Part shown: positions 7,885-15,508 of the stretch, piece after piece | Layout of the letters: each line of letters begins with the position of its first letter | Numbering within the stretch: the stretch's first letter is position 1 | Assembly: GCF_006442545.2 (NCBI RefSeq) | Contig: NZ_CP083953.1 | Coordinates: 248,001-312,000, forward strand | Direction: 5' to 3' | Length of the DNA stretch: 64,000 nt | DNA from: Mesorhizobium sp. B2-1-8 | GTDB lineage: Bacteria; Pseudomonadota; Alphaproteobacteria; Rhizobiales; Rhizobiaceae | The notes under the pieces: model-generated | What the model saw: only the letters and a program-made list of their open reading frames with translations | Told to the model about the DNA's origin: nothing | Database searches by the model: none | Made by a program: the position numbers and the translations under genes

Positions 7885-7915
7885 TGGCCCTGGTGTTCAA
7901 CAGGAGATCACGGAC

Positions 7916-8119
7916 ATGGATTGGAACCGCGTTGAAGGAAACTGGAAGCAGGTCAAAGGCAAGGTGAAGGAAAAATGGGGCAAGCTCACCGACGATGATC
8001 TCGACCGCATCGCCGGCAAGCGCGACCAGCTCGAAGGCAAGATCCAGGAACGCTACGGCCTCGAGAAGGACCGCGTCCGTCGAGATGTCGATGACTGGTA
8101 TAGCATGCAGAGCTGGTAA
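7916..8119 (+). CDS. CsbD-family stress protein
   Basis: 67 residues from ATG 7916 with AGGAG upstream. The CsbD signature is clear: MDWNRVEGNWKQVKGKVKEK, then WGKLTDDDLDRIAGKRDQLE and GKIQERYGLEKD. CsbD-like proteins are small, hydrophilic, helical and induced by general stress in many bacteria (sigma-B in Bacillus, EcfG in alphaproteobacteria); their molecular role is not known. A consensus EcfG promoter sits directly upstream. Length is normal for the family. Confidence 0.9.
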   Translation: MDWNRVEGNWKQVKGKVKEKWGKLTDDDLDRIAGKRDQLEGKIQERYGLEKDRVRRDVDDWYSMQSW

Positions 8120-8137
8120 ATCCTTACCGGCCCGCAG

Positions 8138-8333
8138 ATGGGACGCTGCGGTAACGCAGCGCCCTGCTTCCCGCCCATCAAGGGCAAGCCACACGAGCCA
8201 CCGACGAGGGCGACCATTTCTATAAGGGCAAGATCTGCGGACAGGTCGGTCGACATGCGCGAAGCGTCAGGTGATGTGGCACGAGCAGCCGAGGCATGAG
8301 CGGCTGAAGCCGGAAGTCGTCAGAGACTCCTGA
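8138..8333 (+). pseudogene. Decayed copy of the small CX2C/HX4H protein
   Basis: From ATG 8138 the first frame degenerates, but fragments in other frames match the intact protein at 26211-26405: KGKICGQ (the CX2C region) and VMWHEQPRHERLKPE (the HX4H region), ending at a stop at 8331. At least two frameshifts separate them. The gene directly follows CsbD. Confidence 0.5.
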
Positions 8334-8354
8334 AATGCGACTGGGGCAGTGTAC

Positions 8355-8470
8355 GCCGACCCAGTCAGACCGGGATCATGCACTATGGCATGAAGGATCG
8401 TGCGGTAGAGGCTGTCGACATCCTCATCGATCTCTACCCGCTTGATGCCGATCGCCTTGGCATTCGCCTT
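8355..8470 (-). pseudogene. Fragment of a DUF768-like protein
   Basis: On the minus strand the segment ANAKAIGIKRVEIDEDVDSL followed by YRTILHAIVHDPGLT matches the C-terminal half of the DUF768-like gene at 15913 and its broken copy at 25981. The N-terminal half is missing and there is no stop in the expected place. The remainder of 8471-8970 has several GC-rich inverted repeats (for example CCGGCCTGTC near 8741 with GACAGGCCGG near 8778) but no gene. Confidence 0.55.
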
Positions 8471-8970
8471 AGAAGGAAGGATAGCTCCTGCAATGCTCGC
8501 GGACGAACTCTAGTCGTCCAAAACGTATACGCATGTAGAAGGTGACGTATACGGCCTTCGGCCAAGAACATGTGACCATGTTCGTGCTCTCCGCCGGGAT
8601 GGTCCCCGGTTAACCGAAACGCAGGATCGCGCCCCGCCGGTTTCAGGGCGGGTCCTGTGGTCGGTCTGGAGTTGACTAAAACGCGAACTGCCCGCGTTCA
8701 TCCGATGGAACGGGACAGTGCCGGTTGTGCGATGAGGGCGCCCGGCCTGTCTGGAGTTTGGGGGGACTAGAGGGGGGACAGGCCGGGCCCTTGCCCCATT
8801 GCGGGGTAGAAAGCCATCATGCTCCGCCTTTGCGGCGACTGACATTAACATTTTCTAAGGCTTAGCTAGAAGCCCGTCGAGGCTGGCCTAGCGCCGACGA
8901 TTTACCATTCGTTCACGATATTAGCGCACGTTCATAAGCAGACATGCTGATGTAGCTCGTACGTGTCAAA

Positions 8971-9004
8971 AGCCCCGGTGCAGACCCAAGCGCCGGGGCT
9001 TTTT
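8971..9004. terminator. Bidirectional rho-independent terminator
   Basis: Stem AGCCCCGG (8971-8978) with CCGGGGCT (8993-9000) followed by a run of T on the plus strand; on the minus strand the same stem is followed by CTTTTG. It would end the leftward tiny membrane peptide gene and any rightward transcript. Confidence 0.7.
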
Positions 9005-9029
9005 CAGATAAATCACGGCTAGGCGTCCT

Positions 9030-9128
9030 TCAGAAAATTCCCATGACAACCAGGATGATCCCAATCGCCGCAAGGGCCATGACGAGGATCATAGCTACCT
9101 CGAAGGCGTGACCGAAATTGTCAGTCAT
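9030..9128 (-). CDS. Tiny single-helix membrane peptide, copy 1
   Basis: 32 residues from ATG 9128: MTDNFGHAFEVAMILVMALA followed by AIGIILVVMGIF. A short polar N-terminus leads into one hydrophobic helix that fills the rest of the chain. Three relatives lie in this window (14955-15053, 17451-17567, 25667-25774), sharing F-E-x-A-M-x-x-V-M-A-x-A-A-I-G-I. Conservation of the reading frame, of helix residues and of the leader region argues that it is expressed. The function is unknown; single-helix stress peptides often modulate membrane complexes. The downstream terminator at 8971 fits the gene. Confidence 0.65.
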   Translation of the reverse strand: MTDNFGHAFEVAMILVMALAAIGIILVVMGIF

Positions 9129-9285
9129 CTGGCACCACGCACAAAGGGACAATAGCCCGGCCTGCTCATCGTGTGACACAGGATCCCGCAGGCCGGGCCG
9201 TACGCCGGCTTGAGGGCAGGCCGGTGAAGGAGGAGCATGTTCCTAAGCGGACCTGTTCGCAATGGGATGTCCGAATGCGTACACG
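9129..9285 (-). repeat. Leader of tiny peptide copy 1, duplicated at 15054-15210
   Basis: The 5' region of the peptide gene is about 75-80 percent alike by eye to 15054-15210. It holds a strong inverted repeat, CCCGGCCTGC (from 9168) with GCAGGCCGGG (to about 9200), and a conserved block with GCATGTTCCTAAGCGG. The conserved structure suggests a long structured leader or a processed RNA. GGAAC occurs in it without the TT at the right distance, so I do not call an EcfG promoter. Confidence 0.45.
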
Positions 9286-9694
9286 GCATACCAGCACCGC
9301 ACCCCAAGTGAGCACCGCAAGGTGCTGATCAGTTCCGGCGCCAGCGATTTGGTTGCCGATCTCCTGCTTGGGATCGACCGACTGTTCAGGGAATCGAGTC
9401 CTTGCTGAAACTACCGCGACTTTTACCGACCTGACCGGCAAGGCGCCGCGATCGGTCAGCGCGTGGTTGAGCGAAAACATATCGACTTTTCAGAAGCCCT
9501 GAGCTCAAACGTCGCCAACTACCGATCGGCAACAGTCCCGCCTTGGGCGCAAGGCTGGTTGATGGAATAGAGCAGGGCCGCTTTAAAGGCTGTCGTCGCC
9601 AACAATTCGGGGAAGCAACCCAGTTCGGCATGCCATTGCCGCAAAATAGAAATGTCTTGATTCTGCAAAGTTGGAATGTCGCCCTTGCTCGTCG

Positions 9695-11092
9695 ATGAGC
9701 GAGGGAGACGGCGGGTTGGGACTGATTTTGATGAGCGAGCGCGAGCTGCAACGCATCGAGGTGCTGTCGAAGGTTTTGGAGCGGCGCATGACGGTTCTCT
9801 CGGCCGCGCATGTCCTGGATATGACGACGCGTCAGGTCCAGCGTCTGCTGAAGGTGTTCCGGGCCAAAGGCGCCGCAGCACTTCGGCACAAGGCTCGAGG
9901 ACGACCGTCGAACCATCGATATGTCGCCGGTGTCGGCGATCTGGCGGTTCAGTTGGTTCGAGAACACTATGTCGACTTCGGGCCTACCTTGGCGGCCGAG
10001 AAGTTGGCGGCGAACCACGGCCTGGTCGTGTCGCGCGAGACGTTGCGCAAATGGATGGCGGAAGCAGGAATCTGGCTGTCCCGAAAACAGCGCAGGACGT
10101 TCCATCCCAAATTACGTCGGGAGTCATATGGCGAGCTGGTGCAGATCGACGGCAGTGATCATCGTTGGTTCGAGGAGCGGGGCGATCCATGCACCCTGCT
10201 CGTCTTCATCGACGACGCCACGAGCAAGCTCCAGCAGCTTCGCTTTGTGAAGTCGGAGAGCACCTTCAGCTACTTCGAGACGCTCGAACTCTATCTGAAG
10301 GCGCACGGTTGCCCGGTAGCGTTCTATTCCGACAAGCACACGGTGTTTCGTGTCGCCAAGAAGGATGCCAAGGCAGGTCGCGGCATGACTCAGTTCGGCC
10401 GCGCCTTATCGGAATTCAACATCGAGATCCTGTGCGCCAACTCGAGCCAGGCCAAGGCCGGGTCGAAAGGGTCAATCGGACGCTGCAGGACCGCCTCGTG
10501 AAGGAACTGCGCCTCGCCGGCATATCGGACATCGAGGCGGCCAACGCGTTCCTGCCGATATTCATGGCTGACTTCAACGAGAGGTTCGCCAAGGTCCCTG
10601 CCCGACCGGACAATCTGCATCGCGCATTGAATGTTGCGCCGGATCGGCTGCGTGACGTTCTGTGCAAGCGGGAGCAGCGCTATGTAGGCCAGCAATTGTC
10701 GTTCTCCTACGAACGCAGGCAAATCATGCTAGGGAAGAACGAGCTTTCATGCGGGCTGGTCGGCAAATACGTCGATATCTACCAGTTCGCCGACGGTCGG
10801 CTGGACGTTCGCTGGAAGGCGTGTTGTGTTCGACAAGGAGCAGCGTATCACGCATACGGCGGTCACCGAGAACAAGCGGCTCGGCGAAGTGCTGACCTGG
10901 ATCAAGGCTCAGCAGGACGAGGCGCGGCCTGCGCCGAAGATCAAGACCAACAGCGAGCAGACCGCCTACAAGAAGCGCGGAACGAAACCGGGCCGCAGGA
11001 CGGATTTCATAAACGATCCTGCAGTTATCGCGCGACGAGAACAGGCGTTGGCAAGGTTGACCGCTGCCGAGTGTGATGGCTTTCAAAGCTAG
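9695..11092 (+). pseudogene. ISNCY-type transposase, broken by two frameshifts
   Basis: Reading starts around ATG 9695. The helix-turn-helix part (SAAHVLDMTTRQVQRLLKVF) and GRPSNHRY are followed by FGPTLAAEKLA, a DDE-type core starting LVQIDGSDHRWFEERG and LVFIDDATSKL, as in ISNCY-family transposases. A shift near 10451 moves the frame to GRVERVNRTLQDRLVKELR (catalytic E region), and another near 10820 to FDKEQRITHTAVTENKRLGE and the C-terminus at 11092. All parts are present in order, so this is an almost complete but inactive transposase. Terminal repeats were not resolved. The 9305-9694 stretch has no gene I can name. Confidence 0.8.
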
Positions 11093-11111
11093 ACGCGGGC
11101 TAGCATCTCCA

Positions 11112-11450
11112 CTTACGCGTGCGACCGCTTCGTCGCCGCCGATATCCTGCAATTGCTTGAGCGCCTCGCCTTCCACCTGCTTCATCCGGCGGAGGGCGAT
11201 GTACAGGAAATTCCCAGTGCCACATGCGCGATCGAGCACCCGCACTGATGCTAGGTGCCCAAGCAAGTCTTCAACCTCGTGAATGGCGGCCGCCTTTGAG
11301 CCGTTGCGAATCGCACGCTCGGCTGCCTAGTCGTTGCTGAGGGGTTCGATGAGCGTGGCATCCACAACCCGTTCGACATAGGCGCGGGGCGTGTAATGTG
11401 CGCCGAGACACTTAACGAAGGTGTAACGGCACCGGAGGAAATCCGGCGCC
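11112..11450 (-). pseudogene. Fragment of a type II/ISP-like DNA methyltransferase
   Basis: The minus strand reads [20 protein letters not shown], a stop, then in the same frame [20 protein letters not shown] and YIALRRMKQVEGEAL. GAHYTP and D-ACGTGNFL are the entry and SAM-binding motif I of large adenine-specific restriction-modification enzymes (usual motif DPACGTG; here DRACGTG). The target-recognition and NPPY parts are missing. The fragment ends where the ISNCY transposase begins, so the insertion may have removed the rest. Confidence 0.65.
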
Positions 11451-11451
11451 G

Positions 11452-11680
11452 CGTGTTCTGGATCAGCAACACCATCAGGAAAGTGACGATCGTGGTGCCG
11501 GTGTTGATGACGAGTTGCCAAGTCTCCGAATAGGGGAAGACCGGACCAGTTGCACCCCACAGCAGAACCGACCCCAGGCAAAGGGCAAAAGCCCACGGCT
11601 TGCCATGGCATGAGCGACGGCCGCCGCCATGCGATTGAACGCTTTTTCCAAGGGATGGGACTCAAAGGGTGCAACGAGCC
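11452..11680 (-). pseudogene. Fragment of a low-affinity iron permease-like membrane protein
   Basis: The minus strand reads [20 protein letters not shown] followed by [20 protein letters not shown] and [11 protein letters not shown], the typical N-terminal two-helix part of bacterial low-affinity iron permease family proteins. An N-terminal piece is in another frame ([15 protein letters not shown]) and the C-terminus is replaced right after QNT by the methyltransferase fragment. This marks a recombination joint near 11451. Confidence 0.6.
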
Positions 11681-11743
11681 CCGGCAACCTGCCAGGGCTC
11701 GGCGGATGCTGGACCGAGGGAAGATCCAGCCGCTGGACCGCCG

Positions 11744-12256
11744 CTATGCGGCCTCGGCCGCTATATTGACGGCGGATTCGGCGAGCTCGGTGAGCGCCGC
11801 GTCCGTTTCCTTTTCCTCGCCCAATGTCTGGTCGAGCAGGTTGACTGCCTCGGTCAAGCCGAGTTCGGAAGCCCACGTCCGGAGCGTGCCGTAGCGTGAG
11901 ATTTCATAATGCTCGACGGCTTGGGCGGCGGCCAGCAGGCCGACGTCGAGCGAGGGCGAGCCCTTGTACTCCTCCATGATCTCGGCGCCTTCTTCGGTGA
12001 TGCCCATGATGGCGGCGCAGGTCTTGCCGACGGGCTTCTTGTCGATCACCTCGAACACTTCCTCGAGCCGCGCGACGTGCTCCTCGGTCTGGACGCGATG
12101 CTTCTCGAAGGCCGCTTTCAGGTCAACGCTCTGCGCGGCCTTTGCCATCTTGGGCAGCGTGGCGAGAATCTTCTTCTCGGCGAAATAGATGTCTTTCAGC
12201 GTGTCGTGGAAAAGTTCGTTGAGGCCTTTCTTCGAGGCCGCCTTCGTCGTCGCCAT
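11744..12256 (-). CDS. YciE/DUF892 ferritin-like protein
   Basis: 170 residues from ATG 12256. A Lys/Ala-rich start (MATTKAASKKGLNEL) leads into four helices with acidic/His residues: FHDTLKDIYFAEKKIL, KHRVQTEEHVARLEEVFEV, AAAQAVEHYEISRYGTL and LLDQTLGEEKETDAALTEL. This is the DUF892 (YciE/YciF) ferritin-like fold with the E/H ligands of a di-iron site. Such proteins are general-stress induced in enterobacteria and rhizobia and may protect against oxidative or osmotic stress. A near-consensus EcfG promoter is located 34 bp upstream. Confidence 0.9.
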   Translation of the reverse strand: MATTKAASKKGLNELFHDTLKDIYFAEKKILATLPKMAKAAQSVDLKAAFEKHRVQTEEHVARLEEVFEVIDKKPVGKTCAAIMGITEEGAEIMEEYKGSPSLDVGLLAAAQAVEHYEISRYGTLRTWASELGLTEAVNLLDQTLGEEKETDAALTELAESAVNIAAEAA

Positions 12257-12289
12257 GTGCGCATCTCCTGGTGGGGTTGGATCATTCTC

Positions 12290-12314
12290 AACACGGTCGA
12301 CCGCAAGTTGTTCC
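12290..12314 (-). promoter_or_regulatory. EcfG promoter of the YciE-like gene
   Basis: Minus strand GGAAC (12314-12310), 16 bases, TGTT (12293-12290), followed 34 bp later by the ATG at 12256. Confidence 0.7.
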
Positions 12315-12393
12315 GAGCAGATTTTTGGCCGGCGAGGGCCGTGAACGATCATTTGTTATTGACGAGGTCCGCGCTGATCTTCCGGCGCTTCGA

Positions 12394-12990
12394 CTAGGCC
12401 CAGGATTCCAGAATTTCGTCCACCGGAGCGACTTCGACATGGTGGGAATATCTTTTGGTGAACAGCCTCACGATACTGTCATAGGCTTCGTCGGAGGTGC
12501 TGCAGATCGCATCCTCGGCCAGCACCGTCCGAAAGCCGAAATCGATGGCTCCAAGCAGGGTCGCCAGAACGCACATGTCGGCCTCGCCTCCACTGACGAC
12601 AATGGTGTCGACATCCTCCGCGGTGAGCGCGCGTTTCAACCTGCCTCCGAACCAGGGCGAATAGACCGGTTTGTCGAACTGTCGGGCCGGCGGAACGAAA
12701 TCCTTCAGCTCCGGCGCCAGCTCGATGACGTCCGTCCCCGCTTTTTCGAGTGTCATCTCTGCCCAGTGTTGATAATACCCGCGCCACTGGCCATGCCCGT
12801 CTCCTGCCCGTAGCGCCGGAATGAAGCGGGTGAAGATGGTTCGCCCCGGCCGCCTCTCGGTGAGCCGAAGCACTTTGGGCAGAGTCTGGGGAAACCACTC
12901 GACCGCCCACGGCCCGGGAGGCATGAACATGCGCTGCATGTCGACACAGATGTGCACGGCGTTTGGAGGAATGGGGCGCAACACAGGCAT
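12394..12990 (-). CDS. Isochorismatase-like cysteine hydrolase
   Basis: 198 residues. The Asp-Lys-Cys triad of the isochorismatase-like hydrolase family is in place: D17 in HICVDMQ, K107 in QFDKPVYSPW and C140 in GGEADMCVLAT. Family members hydrolyse amides or vinyl ethers (nicotinamide, N-carbamoyl compounds, isochorismate); the substrate is not predictable here. The start at 12990 lies seven bases after the pyrophosphatase stop on the same strand, so the two form an operon, probably under the EcfG-type promoter at 13575-13599. Confidence 0.85.
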   Translation of the reverse strand: MPVLRPIPPNAVHICVDMQRMFMPPGPWAVEWFPQTLPKVLRLTERRPGRTIFTRFIPALRAGDGHGQWRGYYQHWAEMTLEKAGTDVIELAPELKDFVPPARQFDKPVYSPWFGGRLKRALTAEDVDTIVVSGGEADMCVLATLLGAIDFGFRTVLAEDAICSTSDEAYDSIVRLFTKRYSHHVEVAPVDEILESWA

Positions 12991-12997
12991 CCGCCGT

Positions 12998-13540
12998 TCA
13001 CCGGTCGGCGAATTTTCGCTTGAAGGATTTCATCTCTTTCGTCAGCGAAAGCTTGGCCTCGGCAGCGTCCTGCCAGCCCTTCAGCTTGATTTTCTTGCCG
13101 GTACCCAACACCGACGAAAGGAAGAATTGTTCTATTTCCCGGCGAAGATCCTGTGAGACATCGGCGGCAGCCACTGGCTCGTCCGGCGCGTCTTCCTTGT
13201 GAGGGCAGAAGATATACCTGTCGTTACGGACCTTCGTGCCATCGGGATCACGCTGCTTCACCCTCAGTGCGCCCAGAAGGTCGCACTTGATGACGACGCC
13301 CGGCGCCGCGGCCGCCTGGTGGATGACCAGCCCGTCCAGCGGATCGCCGTCATCGCCCAAAGTCGAAGGTACGAAACCCCAATCGTAGGGATAGGTGTTC
13401 CCGACAGGAAGGAGCCGAGAATATTCAAACACCCCGGTCTTCGGCTCATAGGCAAGCTTTGCAGCGGACCCGCGCGGCGTTTCAACGATCACACGAAACA
13501 AATTTCGGCAGGTTGCCGGGAGTCTCAGATAGTCCGCCAT
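12998..13540 (-). CDS. ppa: Family I inorganic pyrophosphatase
   Basis: 180 residues from ATG 13540. The family I active-site signature DDGDPLDGL (about residues 63-71) and the surrounding lysine/glutamate/tyrosine positions (SAAKLAYEPKTGVFEYSR, NTYPYDWGFVP) are present. The enzyme splits pyrophosphate to phosphate in the cytoplasm with magnesium. The C-terminal part ends KGWQDAAEAKLSLTKEMKSF, as in plasmid or accessory copies. This is likely a second, stress-regulated paralogue rather than the essential housekeeping gene; an EcfG-type promoter precedes it. Confidence 0.9.
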   Translation of the reverse strand: MADYLRLPATCRNLFRVIVETPRGSAAKLAYEPKTGVFEYSRLLPVGNTYPYDWGFVPSTLGDDGDPLDGLVIHQAAAAPGVVIKCDLLGALRVKQRDPDGTKVRNDRYIFCPHKEDAPDEPVAAADVSQDLRREIEQFFLSSVLGTGKKIKLKGWQDAAEAKLSLTKEMKSFKRKFADR

Positions 13541-13574
13541 GGCCAAGCTCGATCGCAGTCAGGTTTGGCAAGAG

Positions 13575-13599
13575 AACCTTGCAGCGGCGCGAATGTTCC
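13575..13599 (-). promoter_or_regulatory. EcfG-type promoter of the pyrophosphatase operon
   Basis: Minus strand GGAAC (13599-13595), N18, TT (13576-13575), 34 bp before ATG 13540. Confidence 0.5.
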
Positions 13600-13693
13600 C
13601 TACCGTCCTTTGCCGCCCCAGGGCCGTTCGCCAAGCGGCGACGCCGGGGTCTTATTTTTCCGCATCGCCGCCTCCGGCGATCCGAACCGTGAC

Positions 13694-14083
13694 GCTCAGG
13701 AGTATGGCGACCGCACCGTGCTCATCACCATATCCACGACGGCGTCGATCACCGGCGGCGCCATCACAGACCCGTCGGGCGGTGTCCAATTCTTTGGCGG
13801 CGAGTCGACCAAGGATTCCAAGTTCGATTTGGGAACCGGGAAGATCCTGACCGGTCTGCATTGGCTTCAGGATGGCACGAATTTGCACGGAACCTGGGTG
13901 TTTGAAGGTTCCAACGACGACAGCACCTATACAGGGCAGGGCAGCAGCTTCACGCTTGGCGGCGCGCTGATAACGGAAGTGACGTGGTCGAATTCCACGG
14001 CCTACCGATACTACAAGCTTCGGCAAATCTCTGGCTCGACGTCCACGCGGGTCAACCTTGAAACCGAGTTCAGGATCACCTGA
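13694..14083 (+). pseudogene. C-terminal fragment of a phage structural protein
   Basis: The last 130 codons of the frame read like a beta-rich tail/baseplate or carbohydrate-binding domain: GDRTVLITISTTASITGG, GVQFFGGEST, LGTGKILTGLHWLQDGTN, GTWVFEGSNDDSTYTGQG, TAYRYYKLRQISGS, ending at 14083. There is no proper start; upstream codons overlap the pyrophosphatase promoter region. It is probably a severed prophage gene, like the pieces at 23892 and 24398. Confidence 0.5.
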
Positions 14084-14189
14084 TCAGAAAAAGAACGAGG
14101 GCCGGCGCGACGAAACGCCTTTTCACAGACCGCGCCGTCATGGCTTGGGGCTGACTATGCGCGATCCGTCAGCCGTCGCGGGAGCACAT

Positions 14190-14214
14190 GGAACATTGTT
14201 GCGTAGAAAAACTT
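14190..14214 (+). promoter_or_regulatory. EcfG-type promoter of candidate small RNA 1
   Basis: GGAAC (14190-14194), N18, TT (14213-14214), directly upstream of a hairpin-rich stretch that ends in a textbook terminator. Confidence 0.5.
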
Positions 14215-14220
14215 AGGCGG

Positions 14221-14306
14221 TTGCACTGTCGTACTCCCATTACAGTGCGTTCCCACGACTGTTGACTGGCCCGCTGCCATGCCCCCTCCGGCAGCGGGCC
14301 TTTTTA
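14221..14306 (+). ncRNA. Candidate stress small RNA 1 with C-rich loops
   Basis: About 86 nt between the promoter and a terminator. Hairpin one: GCACTGT (14223-14229) pairs with ACAGTGC (14242-14248), loop containing ACTCCC. The final hairpin has an 11-bp stem (14268-14278 with 14290-14300), loop ATGCCCCCTCC. Both loops present C/U-rich bases that could pair with Shine-Dalgarno sequences, as in the rhizobial anti-SD or cuckoo-type small RNAs. No open reading frame of size fits. RNA start is assumed about seven bases after the TT. Confidence 0.5.
14268..14305 (+). terminator. Rho-independent terminator of small RNA 1
   Basis: Perfect 11-bp stem GGCCCGCTGCC/GGCAGCGGGCC followed by TTTTT (14301-14305). 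Confidence 0.85.
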
Positions 14307-14317
14307 TCGTTCGGTCG

Positions 14318-14342
14318 GGAACAGCCCCATTAGTCGCAAGTT
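14318..14342 (+). promoter_or_regulatory. EcfG-type promoter of candidate small RNA 2 (type B)
   Basis: GGAAC (14318-14322), N18, TT (14341-14342), thirteen bases after the previous terminator. The same promoter and transcript are repeated at 25119. Confidence 0.5.
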
Positions 14343-14348
14343 CCGGCA

Positions 14349-14527
14349 AAGGCGGCGGCGCGTCCGGGTCTTTCGCGACGCTGGCCGGCCCGCGCCCTCC
14401 TTTTGCGGGGTGGGGCGCGGGCCTCAGTGGAACATACGTCAGAGACAAAGGTCGGGAGCCAGCCGCCTACTCCGGGCGGCCCTCCACCTCCGTCAGTTGC
14501 CCGCTGGCTCCGGCCGGCGGGCTTTTT
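14349..14527 (+). ncRNA. Candidate stress small RNA 2, repeat type B
   Basis: The first 80 bases after the promoter are nearly identical to 25150-25229. They contain a stem of 11 bp, GGCCCGCGCCC (14387-14397) with GGGCGCGGGCC (14413-14423), loop beginning TCCTTTTG. The stretch then diverges and ends in GCCCGC...GCGGGC followed by TTTTT (14523-14527), a plausible terminator. Conservation of promoter plus hairpin, with drift elsewhere, suggests an RNA product rather than a peptide. Confidence 0.45.
14499..14527 (+). terminator. Terminator between small RNA cassettes
   Basis: GCCCGC (14499-14504) pairs with GCGGGC (14517-14522), then five T. A weakened copy with the same T run is at 25236-25257. 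Confidence 0.6.
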
Positions 14528-14539
14528 GTGCGCTATGTG

Positions 14540-14564
14540 GGAACTTGGTATTTGTCGGCAGGTT
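14540..14564 (+). promoter_or_regulatory. EcfG promoter of candidate small RNA 3 (type A)
   Basis: GGAAC (14540-14544), 16 bases, GGTT (14561-14564). Repeated with the same spacing at 17209 and 25270. Confidence 0.6.
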
Positions 14565-14569
14565 CGAAA

Positions 14570-14655
14570 GGTAGCAGCCTCCCGTGCTGCTGGTCAGAGT
14601 CCCTCCTGGCCGGGCCCGCTTCCCCTTCCTGTACTGCCAGGAGGCGGGCCCACGG
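14570..14655 (+). ncRNA. Candidate stress small RNA 3, repeat type A copy 1
   Basis: Downstream of the promoter, AGCAGC (14573-14578) pairs with GCTGCT (14586-14591) around the loop CTCCCGT. After GGTCAG a second stem, GGGCCCGC with GCGGGCCC, closes over a C/T-rich loop and ends at about 14655. The element recurs at 17240-17324 and 25301-25383; the stems are kept while loops and spacers drift. There is no T run, so the 3' end may be processed or the RNA may run on. The type A loop again exposes CUCCC. Confidence 0.5.
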
Positions 14656-14669
14656 GGTTCGCCGGCCCG

Positions 14670-14694
14670 GGAACATTCCGGGCTAACGACTGTT
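14670..14694 (+). promoter_or_regulatory. EcfG promoter before the small ORF at 14724
   Basis: GGAAC (14670-14674), 16 bases, TGTT (14691-14694), 30 bp before ATG 14724. Confidence 0.55.
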
Positions 14695-14723
14695 GGACGA
14701 ACTTAACAAAGAAAGGTCGTCTC

Positions 14724-14948
14724 ATGTTTTCCCTGTTACGCGCGCTTCATGTCCATGCCGCGAAACGCGGCGATGGGTTATTGCCGAAGCTGTTGACCAT
14801 GCCGCAGTGGCCCCACGAAAACCCCATGAATGAGAATTCCGCCGCACCTGTGGAGCCGCCCGTGACAGCCTTACCGGCCACGCAGGGCACCATGACGGAA
14901 CCTAATATCCCCATGCGCCGGGGCTTTTTCACGATTGTACGCGACTAG
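14724..14948 (+). CDS. Small protein of unknown function behind an EcfG-type promoter
   Basis: 74 residues from ATG 14724, with AAAGAAAGG upstream. It starts MFSLLRALHVHAAKRGDGLL, is Pro/Glu-rich in the middle (ENSAAPVEPPVTALPATQ) and ends with MRRGFFTIVRD. No family is recognised. The chain has no membrane helix. A well-placed promoter supports expression, yet the 3' third (14883-14922) overlaps a sequence also found at 25930-25968 in a different context, so the coding call is only moderate. Confidence 0.4.
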   Translation: MFSLLRALHVHAAKRGDGLLPKLLTMPQWPHENPMNENSAAPVEPPVTALPATQGTMTEPNIPMRRGFFTIVRD

Positions 14949-14954
14949 CGTCCT

Positions 14955-15053
14955 TCAGAAAATTCCCGTGACAATCAGGATGATCCCAATCGTCGCGAGG
15001 GCCATGACGAGTGCCATGGCTATCGCAAAGGCATGACCGAAATTGTCAGTCAT
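14955..15053 (-). CDS. Tiny single-helix membrane peptide, copy 2
   Basis: 32 residues from ATG 15053: MTDNFGHAFAIAMALVMALA followed by TIGIILIVTGIF. It differs from copy 1 at six or seven positions, all conservative and within the helix. Leader sequence and gene are duplicated together with copy 1 (9030-9285), so the whole unit moved as a block of about 250 bp. The function is unknown. Confidence 0.65.
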   Translation of the reverse strand: MTDNFGHAFAIAMALVMALATIGIILIVTGIF

Positions 15054-15210
15054 CTGCGCACCAGACGCAACGGACAACGGCCCGACCGCTCATCATGTGA
15101 CGCAGGATTCCGCAGGCCGGGCCTTACCGGCTTTTGGAGGGCAAGAGCCGGTGAAGGTTGAGCATGTTCCTAAGCGGATCTGTGCGCAATGGCATGTCCG
15201 AATGCGTACA
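15054..15210 (-). repeat. Leader of tiny peptide copy 2
   Basis: Counterpart of 9129-9285, with the same central inverted repeat (CGGCCCGACC/GGCCGGGCC region near 15078-15123) and the block GAGCATGTTCCTAAGCGGAT near 15160. Confidence 0.45.
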
Positions 15211-15229
15211 CAAATACCGGTCTCTTCGG

Positions 15230-15400
15230 CTACTTTTTTGCCAGCAAGAGGGCTTCACGCAATAGCGATGGCGGACTGCCTACGCCCAGCAAGTCGATAA
15301 GCTCGCGTGCCTGGGTATGGGTGATACCGGTTCTGTCTACCAGCCAATTGACGTGCTTTTCCTTGGCGGACTGATGATCGCTCTCGCGCTCGTTGGGCAC
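15230..15400 (-). CDS. Small helical protein, family B copy 1
   Basis: 56 residues from GTG 15400, preceded by GGGAGGA. It reads SAKEKHVNWLVDRTGITHTQ then ARELIDLLGVGSPPSLLREA and LLLAKK. It is paralogous to 25481-25657 (SAKERHPNWLVDKTGITHSQ). The segment TGITHxQARELxDLLG looks like a small helix-turn-helix-like bundle, so a DNA-binding or adaptor role is possible, but this is a guess. No named family was recognised. Confidence 0.6.
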   Translation of the reverse strand: MPNERESDHQSAKEKHVNWLVDRTGITHTQARELIDLLGVGSPPSLLREALLLAKK

Positions 15401-15508
15401 GGCTTTCCTCCCGTTGGGGCGAAAGCCTGATGTTCTCTTCCAAGCGTCCCGATTGCCAGAATTGTGCGCAGACGACCAGATGACCCTACGCCTTCTTTGG
15501 GTTGCTGG

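Noticed and set aside
9221..9250. GGAAC (minus strand) in the tiny-peptide leaders at about 9239 and 15167
   Set aside because: The TT is missing at N18 in both copies, so the leaders were kept as repeats only.
9386..10105. 239-codon leftward frame overlapping the transposase
   Set aside because: The plus-strand ISNCY motifs are in order; the minus frame lacks any motif.
14883..14922. GGAAC with the block CTAATATCCCC, shared with 25930-25968
   Set aside because: At 14893 the base pair 18 positions later is GG, not TT, so no promoter is called; only the 25948 copy fits.
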